Shown here piece after piece: positions 8,797-17,004 of a stretch of DNA of 47,615 nt. This DNA comes from Bacteroidota bacterium (lineage in GTDB: Bacteria; Bacteroidota; Ignavibacteria; Kryptoniales; JAKASW01), in the NCBI GenBank assembly GCA_021811615.1, contig JAJZNW010000029.1, positions 1 to 47,615 on the forward strand, read 5' to 3'. Both the position numbers and the translations under genes were made by a program. Within the stretch, counting starts at the first letter, position 1; every line of letters begins with the position of its first letter. Below the pieces are notes generated by a model that was given only the letters and a program-made list of their open reading frames with translations, did no database searches and had not been told where the DNA came from.

Positions 8797-10286
8797 CTCC
8801 TCAGACCCAATGCCTTCTCGACTTCCTCGCGGTCGTCGAAATGATACTTAACATCCCTGACTATCTGGTAATTCTCATGGCCTTTACCGGCAAGGAGGAC
8901 GATGTCGTTCGGACGTGCTCTCCTGAGGCTCTCGGCAATCGCTTCATGCCGGTCGATGATCTTCATAACCTTGTCGCTCCCCTTCGTCGTGCCGGCCATT
9001 ACTTCGTCGGCAATGGCGTCAGGATCTTCAAACCGCGGATTATCTTCGGTTACAATCGTGAAATCGCTGAGCTCTTCGGCGATCCTTCCCATCTTGGGAC
9101 GCTTGTCGCGGTCACGGTTCCCGCCACATCCGAAAACCGTGATCAATCTCCCTCCTTTGTCGGCAGCCGCAAGAATTTCCCTCGCGGACTGCAGGCTCTT
9201 TTGAAGGGAGTCGGGACTGTGCGCGTAGTCTACGACAATCAGAAACCCTTTCCCGGAATCGATCCTTTCAAACCGCCCTTTCACATTCTGCACGGCCGAG
9301 AGCGCTTTCGAAACCAGCGAAGGACTGTACCCGAGACTCACCGCGACGGCAAACGCTGCTGTCAGATTGTAGACGTTGAATTTTCCAACCAGCTTCGAGT
9401 CAATTGCGAAATCCCGGCCATCGTATCTTATCAGGATGTTTGTCCCGGACAGACTGTACTCCGATTCGACTATTCGGAAATCGGCTCCCTCGCCGAATCC
9501 GTAAGTGATTTTTCTCGCTTTCGTGTCGGCGACGATCCTCCTGCCATAGCCGTCATCCAAATTCGTTACGGCCAGGCTTTCCGACGGCAGGCTGTCGAAG
9601 AGTATTTTCTTTGCTTTGAAGTACTCTTCCATCGTCTTGTGAAAATCCAGATGATCTTGAGTGAGGTTAGTAAAGAGACCGGCACTGAAAGGTATTCCGT
9701 ACACCCTGTCCATCACGAGCGAATGTGAGGACACCTCCATGACGACAGACGTTCCTCCCTGTTCAATCGAAGTCGCCATCATCCTTTGAACATCGCACGA
9801 CTCGGGAGTCGTGTTGACTGCGGCACCCACTTTCGTATCGTTGAACAGGTAATGAATGGTGCCGATCAGAAGAACCTTTTCTTTTGCGGCCTGGAGAATC
9901 GACTTGATAAGATAAGTGCTGGTTGTTTTGCCGTTGGTTCCCGTGACTCCTATGACTTTCAAACGATCTGCCGGATGGCCGAAGAAATTAGCGGAGATAA
10001 GCGCAAGAGCGCGGCGGGTACTGGGGACAAGTAGTTTAGTGGTGTGGTGAGAGAGGAAGTAATCGTCGTTGACGATACTGTTGTCCTCGACCGCGACCGC
10101 GCTCGCGCCGCTACCTATGGCATCGACGATGAATCGATGGCCGTCGAACTGAGCTCCTTTCAGCGCCACGAATAGGGAGCCTTCACAGGCTTTCCTTGAA
10201 TCGTAGACGATCTCGGTTATCTCTTTACCGGTGTCGCCCACGATCTCGGTTACCGAAACGTTTTTAATCAGTTCGTTTAGTTTCAT
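8793..10286 (-). CDS. murE: UDP-MurNAc-L-Ala-D-Glu--meso-DAP ligase MurE
   Basis: Adds the third stem residue. The P-loop is GTNGKTTS (116-123), SHSLVMDRV and NLTQDHLDFH lie in the central domain, and VVDYAHSPDSL and FGCGGNRDRDKRP follow. The amino-acid selectivity motif reads DNPR (415-418), which in this family marks meso-diaminopimelate rather than lysine, so the organism should make a Gram-negative-type mDAP peptidoglycan. The ATG at 10286 comes directly after the ftsI TGA. At 497 aa it has standard length. Confidence 0.96.
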   Translation of the reverse strand: MKLNELIKNVSVTEIVGDTGKEITEIVYDSRKACEGSLFVALKGAQFDGHRFIVDAIGSGASAVAVEDNSIVNDDYFLSHHTTKLLVPSTRRALALISANFFGHPADRLKVIGVTGTNGKTTSTYLIKSILQAAKEKVLLIGTIHYLFNDTKVGAAVNTTPESCDVQRMMATSIEQGGTSVVMEVSSHSLVMDRVYGIPFSAGLFTNLTQDHLDFHKTMEEYFKAKKILFDSLPSESLAVTNLDDGYGRRIVADTKARKITYGFGEGADFRIVESEYSLSGTNILIRYDGRDFAIDSKLVGKFNVYNLTAAFAVAVSLGYSPSLVSKALSAVQNVKGRFERIDSGKGFLIVVDYAHSPDSLQKSLQSAREILAAADKGGRLITVFGCGGNRDRDKRPKMGRIAEELSDFTIVTEDNPRFEDPDAIADEVMAGTTKGSDKVMKIIDRHEAIAESLRRARPNDIVLLAGKGHENYQIVRDVKYHFDDREEVEKALGLRS

Positions 10287-12506
10287 TCAGTAAAGACTCG
10301 AGACGGTGAAGTCTCTGTTAGCACAGTTAATTGTTACAGTTACATTCTTGAAGATCGGCTGTCCGGCTGAAGGTGACTGACCGACAATTCGCCCGCTTCC
10401 CACGACGTGGAAATGAATTCCGGCAGCAATGAGAAAGCTCGTGGCGTTCCTTACACTCGTTCCCTTGAAATTGGGCATCCTCGTGACCTGACTCGCATCG
10501 ACCACTTTCAGGTCGATCGTGGATCCTCTGCTAACGACGGTTCCGGCAGACGGCTTTTCCGAAAGGACTATGAAACCATGTTGACCCGAGCGCGAAGTGC
10601 GCAACCCGAACTCGTGGAGAATTGCAGCCGCAGAGGAGTAGTCGAGGAAAGACACGTCCGGAACGCGCACCCGGTCGCTGTTGTCCGTTGAGAATGCCGC
10701 CGTATATGTCGCCTGAGTCTCTTTAACGCCTTGTGAATTACCTGTGCTGCCGGTGTTGGAAGCCATTCTGACGTCGCCGTTGGAGAGATCCTCGCTCTTT
10801 CGCTGCATAATGCCGTAGATGCGTTCCGCAATTCTCTTGAAAATCGGTGCGGCGCAGGCTCCGCCTGTGTAACCCTTCGTCGGAGAGTCGATCATTATAT
10901 ATCCCGCGAACTGAGGATCCGGCACCGGGAAGAAACCGGCGAACGAGGCATGGTAATACGTTTCCGAGTATTTCCCGTCGACCAGCTTCCGCGCAGTGCC
11001 CGTCTTCCCCGCGATAACGAAGTTGCTTACGGCGGCATTTTGGCCAGTGCCGTGTCTGACGACATCCACGAAGAGACCGGTCAGAGTATGCGCGACGTCA
11101 GGCGTGACGACTCTCCTGATTTTCATGGGGTCATTCTGAAAAACCACATCACCGTCCGGCGCGGTAATTTTGTTGACGATATACGGCTGCATCAAAGTGC
11201 CGCCGTTTGCAATCGCTGCGTATGCCTGTGCCATTTGAAGAGTTGTCACGAGTACTCCGTACCCGAACGACATGTAGGCCAATGATACCCTAGACCATTG
11301 ATATGGTTTTGGAAGCTCACCCGAAACTTCGCCGGGAAGGGTGATGCCGGTCGGAGTTCCGAAACCGAAATCTCTGGCATATCTGTAGAACTTGTCGCTG
11401 CCGACTTTTCTACCGACCTTCGAGAATACTATGTTGCTCGAAACCTCGATCGCACGCTTGAACGTTATCCAGCCCGAAGGTTCGAAGTCGCTAATGACAT
11501 TCCCGAAGTAAGTATAGTTCCCGTTATCGGCGAAGAACATTTTTTCCGGATTGACGATTCCTTCTTCGAGTGCAGCCGACGCGGTGACTATCTTGAAAGT
11601 CGATCCGGGTTCATAGACGTCGGTTATTGCGCGGTCTCTGGCATCTGAAGATTTGTAGTCACTGAGGTTCCCGGGATTGAACGCAGGGTAAGTTGCCATC
11701 GCGAGGATCTCGCCGGTGTTCGGATCCATGAAAACCGCGGTGCCTGCCTTTGCCCCGGTCCTCTTGACTCCAGCCGCAAGCTCTTGCTCCACGATCTGTT
11801 CAATATTCATATCCAGCGTCAGCTGGATGTTGCACCCGGGGACCGGATCCACCTTCGGATAGCTGACGGAGGGCATCTTTCTCCCGAGGCCGTCGCGCTG
11901 CATTATCTCGTAACCGTTCGTCCCCGCAAGAAGCGAGTCGAACTCCAGCTCGATGCCGGCCGCTCCCCTCCCGTCGACATTTGTGAAGCCGAGAATCTGC
12001 CCGGCCGAAGAGCCGTACGGGTACATCCTGCGCTGTTCCTGCAGACGAATTAGTCCGTACATCTTGAAGCCATGTAAAGCGCCCGACTGGGCCGGCGTAA
12101 GATCGCGGGCGAGCCAGACGAAGCGAGCCTTCGTCTGAAGCCTGCCCATGAAATACGATGCGGGAACATCGAGTACCGAACCCAACTTCTGAGCAATTTC
12201 GCTTTTCTGGGATCCATCAAGAAGCTGTGGGTCTGCCGCGTATGAATAGCCGTAACTGTTCGACACGATGAGGCTGCCGTTTCTGTCGTATATCAGGCCG
12301 CGGTTCGCCTTGAGAACGACTCGGCTTTCATACTGGTCCTGGGCGACGCGGTGATAGTAAAAGCCCTGGAGAACCTGGACAATCACCAGCTTGACCATGA
12401 TGCCGATGAATATCAGTGCGAACAACCCGCGAAGGAAATTGATCCTGCCCGAGTAGTTAACCCGCCTTTTGTTCTCATCCTGACTATTTTGCCGAGTCGA
12501 TAGCAT
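10287..12506 (-). CDS. ftsI: Division transpeptidase FtsI/PBP3 with two PASTA domains
   Basis: Class B penicillin-binding protein that crosslinks septal peptidoglycan in the periplasm with FtsW. There is one membrane anchor at about 23-48, a pedestal/dimerisation region starting at NRGLIYDRNG, and transpeptidase motifs STFK (302-305), SSN (356-358) and KTG (501-503). Two C-terminal PASTA repeats follow (about 613-669 and 674-728). PASTA tails on FtsI are familiar in Gram-positives and in several Bacteroidota/Chlorobiota lineages. The ATG at 12506 lies inside the end of ftsL (23-base overlap). The length of 739 aa is accounted for by the PASTA extension. Confidence 0.95.
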   Translation of the reverse strand: MLSTRQNSQDENKRRVNYSGRINFLRGLFALIFIGIMVKLVIVQVLQGFYYHRVAQDQYESRVVLKANRGLIYDRNGSLIVSNSYGYSYAADPQLLDGSQKSEIAQKLGSVLDVPASYFMGRLQTKARFVWLARDLTPAQSGALHGFKMYGLIRLQEQRRMYPYGSSAGQILGFTNVDGRGAAGIELEFDSLLAGTNGYEIMQRDGLGRKMPSVSYPKVDPVPGCNIQLTLDMNIEQIVEQELAAGVKRTGAKAGTAVFMDPNTGEILAMATYPAFNPGNLSDYKSSDARDRAITDVYEPGSTFKIVTASAALEEGIVNPEKMFFADNGNYTYFGNVISDFEPSGWITFKRAIEVSSNIVFSKVGRKVGSDKFYRYARDFGFGTPTGITLPGEVSGELPKPYQWSRVSLAYMSFGYGVLVTTLQMAQAYAAIANGGTLMQPYIVNKITAPDGDVVFQNDPMKIRRVVTPDVAHTLTGLFVDVVRHGTGQNAAVSNFVIAGKTGTARKLVDGKYSETYYHASFAGFFPVPDPQFAGYIMIDSPTKGYTGGACAAPIFKRIAERIYGIMQRKSEDLSNGDVRMASNTGSTGNSQGVKETQATYTAAFSTDNSDRVRVPDVSFLDYSSAAAILHEFGLRTSRSGQHGFIVLSEKPSAGTVVSRGSTIDLKVVDASQVTRMPNFKGTSVRNATSFLIAAGIHFHVVGSGRIVGQSPSAGQPIFKNVTVTINCANRDFTVSSLY

Positions 12507-12855
12507 CCTGCTGTTCAGCTTCCTGCAGTTTGTCTTTGTTTATGCGCAGCTGCTCCAGAGTCTGCGTGCTGTAGACGAGCCCCAGCTTCTCGGACGCTAT
12601 GCGTGTGATGCGCTCCGCGCTCGAAAGCCTTTTCAGTTCCGCCTGCAGAGAGTCGTTCTGAAATTTCATTTCGGTATAGGTCGAATCGAGCGACGAAATA
12701 TTCACCAGGAGCGAATCGACCGTAACGCTGTTGTTCACTATCAGAAGAAGCGTTCCTGCGATTGCCGCGAGTATGACGATAAATTTCGAGACGGAGAGAG
12801 AGGCGCCTCTTGCAGGCTTCTTTGCCGCCGCAGACTTCTTTATATCGTCGCTCAT
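12484..12855 (-). CDS. ftsL: FtsL-like divisome protein
   Basis: A 123-aa bitopic protein: a Lys/Ala-rich cytoplasmic N-terminus, one membrane segment (about 24-40, FIVILAAIAGTLLLIV), then a periplasmic coiled-coil-like stretch (LDSTYTEMKFQNDSLQAEL) ending with ERITRIASEKLGLVYST, the usual FtsL/FtsB-type hydrophobic box. FtsL recruits FtsW/FtsI with FtsB and FtsQ. Sequence conservation in this family is low, so the call rests on topology, size and position between rsmH and ftsI. Its start overlaps the rsmH stop as ATGA. Confidence 0.85.
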   Translation of the reverse strand: MSDDIKKSAAAKKPARGASLSVSKFIVILAAIAGTLLLIVNNSVTVDSLLVNISSLDSTYTEMKFQNDSLQAELKRLSSAERITRIASEKLGLVYSTQTLEQLRINKDKLQEAEQQDAIDSAK

Positions 12856-13769
12856 ACAATTTTCTCTGCCACCCTGAGCTTAGCGCTCCTCGCCCTTCTA
12901 TTGTTTTCGATTTCGGCTTCCCCCGGGACGATTGGTTTTCTCGTCAGTATCTTCATGGTTGCGATCTTCCCACAAGTACAGATGATCGATTCCGGAGGGC
13001 AAACGCATGTCGCGGCCTCGTATCTGAACTTTTCCTTCACGATCCTGTCCTCGAGGGAGTGGTACGATATGACGACGACCCTCCCGCCTTGCTCGACAAG
13101 ATCGACCGCCGCGCTGAGTCCGTCTGCAAGGACTTCTAATTCTTTGTTGACTTCGATTCGAACTGCCTGGAAAATCCTGGATAGCGTCTTCGCAGATCTG
13201 CCGCAAACGCGCGAGACTATCCCGGCAAGCTGACCCGTAGTCTCTATGCTTTCCTTTTCCCGTGCCTTGGTGATCGCTCTGGCTAATACACGGGCACGCG
13301 GCTCTTCGCCGTACCTGAAAAATACGTCGGCAAGAGTCGCCGTGTCGTAAGAGTTCACGACCTCATGCGCGGAGACATCGAGCCGCCTATCGAGTCTCAT
13401 GTCGAGCCTTTCGTCACGCCTGTAACTGAATCCCTCTTCGTTGTCGATCTGATACGACGACACACCGAGATCGAAGAGAAATCCGTTGAATCGCCTTCCA
13501 GGGTATTCCTGTTTCAGCGAAATGATCGAGGAGAAGTTTTTCTGTAAGAATGCAACGCGGTTGTCCGAACCGGAAAGCTCACCGGCGATTTGGCGGGAGT
13601 TGTCGTCCACATCGAATGCGATAACCCTTCCTTCCGGTGCCAGCCTCGAGAGAATCTCTCTCGTATGACCGCCGCCGCCGAAGGTCGCGTCTATATATGT
13701 TCCCTTCGAATCGGTGATCAAGAAATCAATACTCTCCTTGAGTAGAACGGGTTCGTGATAAACGGCCAT
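12852..13769 (-). CDS. rsmH: 16S rRNA (cytosine-1402-N4)-methyltransferase RsmH
   Basis: SAM-dependent methyltransferase (old name MraW) that N4-methylates C1402 of 16S rRNA in the decoding centre. Motifs are YHEPVLLKES at the N-terminus, the SAM loop DATFGGGGHTREIL, FDVDDNSR, DLGVSSYQID, FSYRRDERLDMR, and near the C-terminus VVISYHSLEDRIVK and NNRRARSAKLR. At 305 aa it is typical. The ATG at 13769 shares a base with the mraZ stop (TAATG), so it is translationally coupled to mraZ as second gene of the operon. Confidence 0.97.
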   Translation of the reverse strand: MAVYHEPVLLKESIDFLITDSKGTYIDATFGGGGHTREILSRLAPEGRVIAFDVDDNSRQIAGELSGSDNRVAFLQKNFSSIISLKQEYPGRRFNGFLFDLGVSSYQIDNEEGFSYRRDERLDMRLDRRLDVSAHEVVNSYDTATLADVFFRYGEEPRARVLARAITKAREKESIETTGQLAGIVSRVCGRSAKTLSRIFQAVRIEVNKELEVLADGLSAAVDLVEQGGRVVVISYHSLEDRIVKEKFRYEAATCVCPPESIICTCGKIATMKILTRKPIVPGEAEIENNRRARSAKLRVAEKIV

Positions 13770-14227
13770 TATTTGTTGACATTAACTGCCATTATTTGTT
13801 CGACCACAGAAGCATAACTCTCGGGCTGGGAGTTCAAATATTGATTAAACGTTTGCGGATTCCAGAGTTCGATTCTTTCGAGCGCGCCGATAATGACGAC
13901 GTCTTTCTCTATCTCCGCGAATTCTAGTAGATTCTTGGGAATTGTGATTCTTGACTGTGAGTCCAGAGGAAATTCTTCGGAAGCCCACATAAGGAGGGTT
14001 CTGATGAAGTATCTGTGCTTCTCCAGAAATTGGTTGAGGGAGCGGAGCTTTTCTTCAAGTCGCCGCCATTCATCGAGTGGATAAACATAGAGGCATTTTT
14101 CGACTCCTCTGGTCACGACGAATGTGTCGTGCGCGTCAGGGGATAAGCTTTTCCGGAGTTTGGCCGGTATGCTAAGCCTTCCCTTGGAGTCCAAAACGTA
14201 TTCGTAACGTCCTTTGAATGACGACAT
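13769..14227 (-). CDS. mraZ: Transcriptional regulator MraZ
   Basis: First gene of the dcw operon. It has two AbrB/SpoVT-like DNA-binding repeats: residues about 5-50 (GRYEYVLDSKGRLSIPAKLR) and about 80-125 (LDSQSRITIPKNLLEFA). MraZ forms ring oligomers that bind TGGG-type direct repeats and regulate the dcw operon, including itself. A matching TGGGG array lies just upstream at 14299-14391. The ATG at 14227 is preceded by AGAGGAAG. At 152 aa it matches the family. Confidence 0.96.
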   Translation of the reverse strand: MSSFKGRYEYVLDSKGRLSIPAKLRKSLSPDAHDTFVVTRGVEKCLYVYPLDEWRRLEEKLRSLNQFLEKHRYFIRTLLMWASEEFPLDSQSRITIPKNLLEFAEIEKDVVIIGALERIELWNPQTFNQYLNSQPESYASVVEQIMAVNVNK

Positions 14228-14298
14228 CTTCCTCTAAAATCTTCCGATTGTTGCTCGGACACATTTTTTTACTAAACACTGGGAAAAGCCGGGAACTT

Positions 14299-14391
14299 CC
14301 CCACTTTTCCCCACCACGTTGGAAATTTAACCAACGGGCCCCAAAAGTCAAGCGGTATTTTCACCCTTTTTCCCCACTCCTCGAATCCCCA
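14299..14391 (-). promoter_or_regulatory. Candidate MraZ operator: five TGGGG boxes
   Basis: On the minus strand the pentamer TGGGG occurs at 14387-14391, 14372-14376, 14339-14343, 14309-14313 and 14299-14303, upstream of mraZ. The last two read TGGGG-N5-TGGGG, exactly the 10-base period known for MraZ boxes in other bacteria. The plus strand carries a partly matching TGGGAAAAGCCGGGAA at 14280-14295, so this pair also forms an imperfect palindrome. Autoregulation of the dcw operon by MraZ is the natural reading. Confidence 0.65.
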
Positions 14392-14460
14392 AAATTCAGC
14401 GGAATTTCGAGCTATTTTTAACATAAAATGCCGTTATAATATCTTTAGTAAACAATCAAA

Positions 14461-14497
14461 CAAAAGTTTGGGCAAATTCTTGACACCCAAACTTGTG
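14461..14497. promoter_or_regulatory. Inverted repeat around the -35 box of the LexA-like gene
   Basis: The arms CAAAAGTTTGGG (14461-14472) and CCCAAACTTGTG (14486-14497) are inverted and match at 11 of 12 positions, with 9 central bases perfect. The 13-base spacer ends with the -35 hexamer TTGACA. It is neither the CTGT-N8-ACAG nor the GAAC-N4-GTTC SOS box. An operator for the adjacent HTH protein is the simplest explanation. It could instead serve the divergent mraZ side. Confidence 0.55.
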
Positions 14498-14508
14498 TTG
14501 TGTAATTT
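14480..14508 (+). promoter_or_regulatory. Sigma70-type promoter of the LexA-like gene
   Basis: TTGACA (14480-14485), a 17-base spacer and TAATTT (14503-14508). The predicted start point near 14515 is only about two bases before the ATG at 14517, which implies a leaderless or nearly leaderless mRNA. Confidence 0.6.
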
Positions 14509-14516
14509 AAGAAGCG

Positions 14517-15143
14517 ATGGCAAGAGGGTTGACTAAACGGCAAGGTGAAGCGCTCGAATATATCAGACGCTTCATGAGAGATCATTCGAAGCCGCCGACG
14601 TTCAGAGAACTCGGCGGACAGATGGGAATCAGCTCCACTAGAGCCGTCAGCGATCTCCTCAAAGCCCTCGAAAAGAAAGGCTTCATCGAACGGGAAGCCG
14701 GTCGCTCGCGCGGAATTAATCTCCCAAGGACCGAACTACAAAACCCCGATCTCCCTCCGTCAGTCCGCACCATACCCGTAGTCTCCCGAATTGAATCCCG
14801 CGAAATTATCTTCTCAAATATTGTCGACGTGTTTCACTTCGACCAGAAACTCCTCCCCGAAGGAGAGCTCTTTGCCGTCAGGGTAACAGATGACGCGATG
14901 AATTTCGTCGGCCTCTTCAAGGGCGACTACGTCGTCTGCCGGCGCGTTGCCGAACCGGAACCGAATTCGCTCGTACTCGGAAGCGCGGCTGGTGTCCTCA
15001 TCGTTCGCTTCTACGAATTCGCCAACGGCAAAATCCATCTTAAACCTTCAAACAAGTCTTACCAAATCCTTAGCTTCGCCCCCGATGACAGGCAGTTCTT
15101 CGTCGCGGGTGAAGTCGTCCTGACATTCCGGAAGACAAAATAA
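14517..15143 (+). CDS. LexA-like repressor lacking self-cleavage residues
   Basis: A 208-aa protein with LexA architecture. The N-terminal winged HTH (1-70) is close to LexA: LTKRQGEALEYIRRFM, KPPTFRELGGQMGISST, LKALEKKGFIERE and GRSRGINL. The C-terminal S24-like domain follows (about 84-205: PVVSRIES, LFAVRVTDDAMNFVGLFKGD, IHLKPSN). Three functional sites are changed. The Ala-Gly cleavage pair aligns with Glu93-Ser94, the catalytic Ser of the GxSM motif is Ala127 (DDAM), and the catalytic Lys is Arg164 (IVRFY). It should bind DNA but not undergo RecA-stimulated autoproteolysis. Cyanobacterial LexA is a known case of such loss with a non-SOS role. It is divergent from the dcw operon. Confidence 0.85.
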   Translation: MARGLTKRQGEALEYIRRFMRDHSKPPTFRELGGQMGISSTRAVSDLLKALEKKGFIEREAGRSRGINLPRTELQNPDLPPSVRTIPVVSRIESREIIFSNIVDVFHFDQKLLPEGELFAVRVTDDAMNFVGLFKGDYVVCRRVAEPEPNSLVLGSAAGVLIVRFYEFANGKIHLKPSNKSYQILSFAPDDRQFFVAGEVVLTFRKTK

Positions 15144-15208
15144 ACCCCGCGCCCTGATTGCCAGTGTCGATATCCGCTGCCGGGCGGCCGACCGCCTACA
15201 CTAAATCA

Positions 15209-16675
15209 TCAGTGGCGCTTCAAATTGCTCAATCGCTCCCTCACCTCCGGCAGACTCTCCGCGCTCGCAAGAACCAGTAGCGTATCTCCGTCCTGGAGCA
15301 CGGTCCCACCACTCGGCACTATGTACTCCTCGTCCCTTCCGATCAGTACAACCAGCGTATCCTGAGGCAAGCCAAGTTCAACGATGGATTTCCCCGTTAC
15401 CGCTGAGCCGAAAGGCACGATGAAATCCACCAAGTCGGCATTCATCCCTCCTGCGGGCGAGAATTCCAGCGGATGACGCTTCCTTCTTTTGAGAGGCATA
15501 TCCACCTTAAGGAACCTCGCCACAAACGGCACCGACCACCCCTGCAGCAGTGCCGATGTAAGAACGATGAAGAATACAAGATTGAAAAGCATCTTCGACC
15601 CCCGAAGCCCTGCGATCAACGGAAACGTCGCGAGTATTATCGGGACTGCACCCCTTAATCCAACCCACGAAACAAACATCCTTTCGCTCCACCCAGCCTT
15701 TGACAGGCTCATCGTTAGAAACACACTAACCGGGCGCGCGACGAACATGAGAAAGGCCGAGACGAGCAACCCGATTCCAGCTACCGGAACAATCTCCGAG
15801 GGAAAGACGAGAAGGCCCAGCGTCAGGAACATCCCTATCTGGCTCAGCCACGCAAACCCGTCGAAGAATCTCGACAGGCTCTTCTTCTGTACAAATTCGT
15901 GGTTCCCTGCCACCAGGCCTGCCACGTATACCGCGAGAAATCCGCTTCCGCCGATTATCGATGCAGCTCCGTAAGTAAATGCGACAAACGCCAGTGCCAT
16001 CACCGGATATATTCCGTCGAACCATATTTTCAGCCCGTTAAGTGCGGCCACCATGATCCTTCCGATGACGAACCCGAAGGACAATCCGATCCCCATCTGG
16101 AGAATGAATTGGATCACGACATTGACTATTGACTCGTTGCGCGCAGTCAGCAGCTCGATCGCACCCATCGTCAGGAACACCGCCATAGGGTCATTGCTTC
16201 CCGACTCGAGTTCCAGCAGAGAGGTTACGTTTTCTTTCAGGCTGATTTCTCTCGACCTCAGCACCGCGAACACTGCTGCCGCATCGGTCGAGGAAACGAC
16301 TGCCCCAAGGAGAAACCCGTCGAGCATCGAAAATCCGAGGAGCCTTGCGGCAAAAACGGCGACAAAGAAGGCTGTGAGGAACACGCCGAGAGTCGAGAGA
16401 CTAGCCGCTTGCCAGAAGACATCCCTGACACTCGACCATTTGGTATCGAACCCGCCCGCAAAGAGAATGAAGATAAGCGCCACAATGCCGACCGACTGCG
16501 CGAGCTTCGGGTCATCGAAGGCGATTCCACCGATCCCTTCCGATCCCGCAAGCATTCCTATTACTATGAAGAGAAGTAGGACGGGGAGGCCGAGCCGGTC
16601 CGACACTTTCGCAATCAAGACGCTGAGAAGTACGAGTGACGACCCGACCAGGAGAAGGTATTCGACAGGAATCAT
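15209..16675 (-). CDS. CPA1-type K+(Na+)/H+ antiporter with TrkA-C domain
   Basis: A polytopic membrane antiporter with roughly 12 hydrophobic helices; GAVVSSTDAAAVFAVLR and ELESGSNDPMAVFLTM are the CPA1/NhaP2-type ion-binding signatures. A cytoplasmic RCK_C/TrkA-C-like module lies at about 395-480 (VVLIGRDEEYIVPSGGTVLQ). This resembles NhaP2/CvrA potassium/proton antiporters used in osmotic and pH control. I prefer the ATG at 16675 (MIPVEYLLLVG); a TTG five codons upstream is possible, and neither has a strong SD. It is convergent with the LexA-like gene. Confidence 0.88.
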   Translation of the reverse strand: MIPVEYLLLVGSSLVLLSVLIAKVSDRLGLPVLLLFIVIGMLAGSEGIGGIAFDDPKLAQSVGIVALIFILFAGGFDTKWSSVRDVFWQAASLSTLGVFLTAFFVAVFAARLLGFSMLDGFLLGAVVSSTDAAAVFAVLRSREISLKENVTSLLELESGSNDPMAVFLTMGAIELLTARNESIVNVVIQFILQMGIGLSFGFVIGRIMVAALNGLKIWFDGIYPVMALAFVAFTYGAASIIGGSGFLAVYVAGLVAGNHEFVQKKSLSRFFDGFAWLSQIGMFLTLGLLVFPSEIVPVAGIGLLVSAFLMFVARPVSVFLTMSLSKAGWSERMFVSWVGLRGAVPIILATFPLIAGLRGSKMLFNLVFFIVLTSALLQGWSVPFVARFLKVDMPLKRRKRHPLEFSPAGGMNADLVDFIVPFGSAVTGKSIVELGLPQDTLVVLIGRDEEYIVPSGGTVLQDGDTLLVLASAESLPEVRERLSNLKRH

Positions 16676-16733
16676 CTGGTGAATCTGCAAACCATCACCT
16701 CATTGAATGAAGAATTCTCAACCGGACTATTCA

Positions 16734-16819
16734 GCGGACGGGGGATAAGATCGGACCAGGAACGCCCCCGCGCTGCGTTGGCCCTGAATCTTCCTCCTTC
16801 CCAACTTAATTGGGAGGAG
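16734..16819. other. Two hairpins in the 314-base gap upstream of the gene at 17005
   Basis: The gap 16691-17004 holds no convincing gene. The first hairpin pairs CGGGGG (16739-16744) with CCCCCG (16765-16770). The second pairs CTCCTTCCCAA (16794-16804, one bulge) with TTGGGAGGAG (16810-16819) around a CTTAA loop, burying an SD-like GGAGGAG. A 20-codon GTG ORF (16826-16888) follows that SD. No T-run is present, so these are not classic terminators; a structured leader is the alternative. Confidence 0.4.
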
Positions 16820-17004
16820 ACGACCGTGCAAATCCTAAAGGCCTTATCTCTCTCGGACCACAACAGATCCCCCTGCTCAATTCGTTGACTTTTTCAATAC
16901 AAATCCCTGACAATCGGATCGAGTACCTGCAACATATTTCTGTAAATGAATTTCACCGACCGAAGAAGTTGATTTTTCTCGGCTCAACAGAATGGAGACG
17001 GGCA

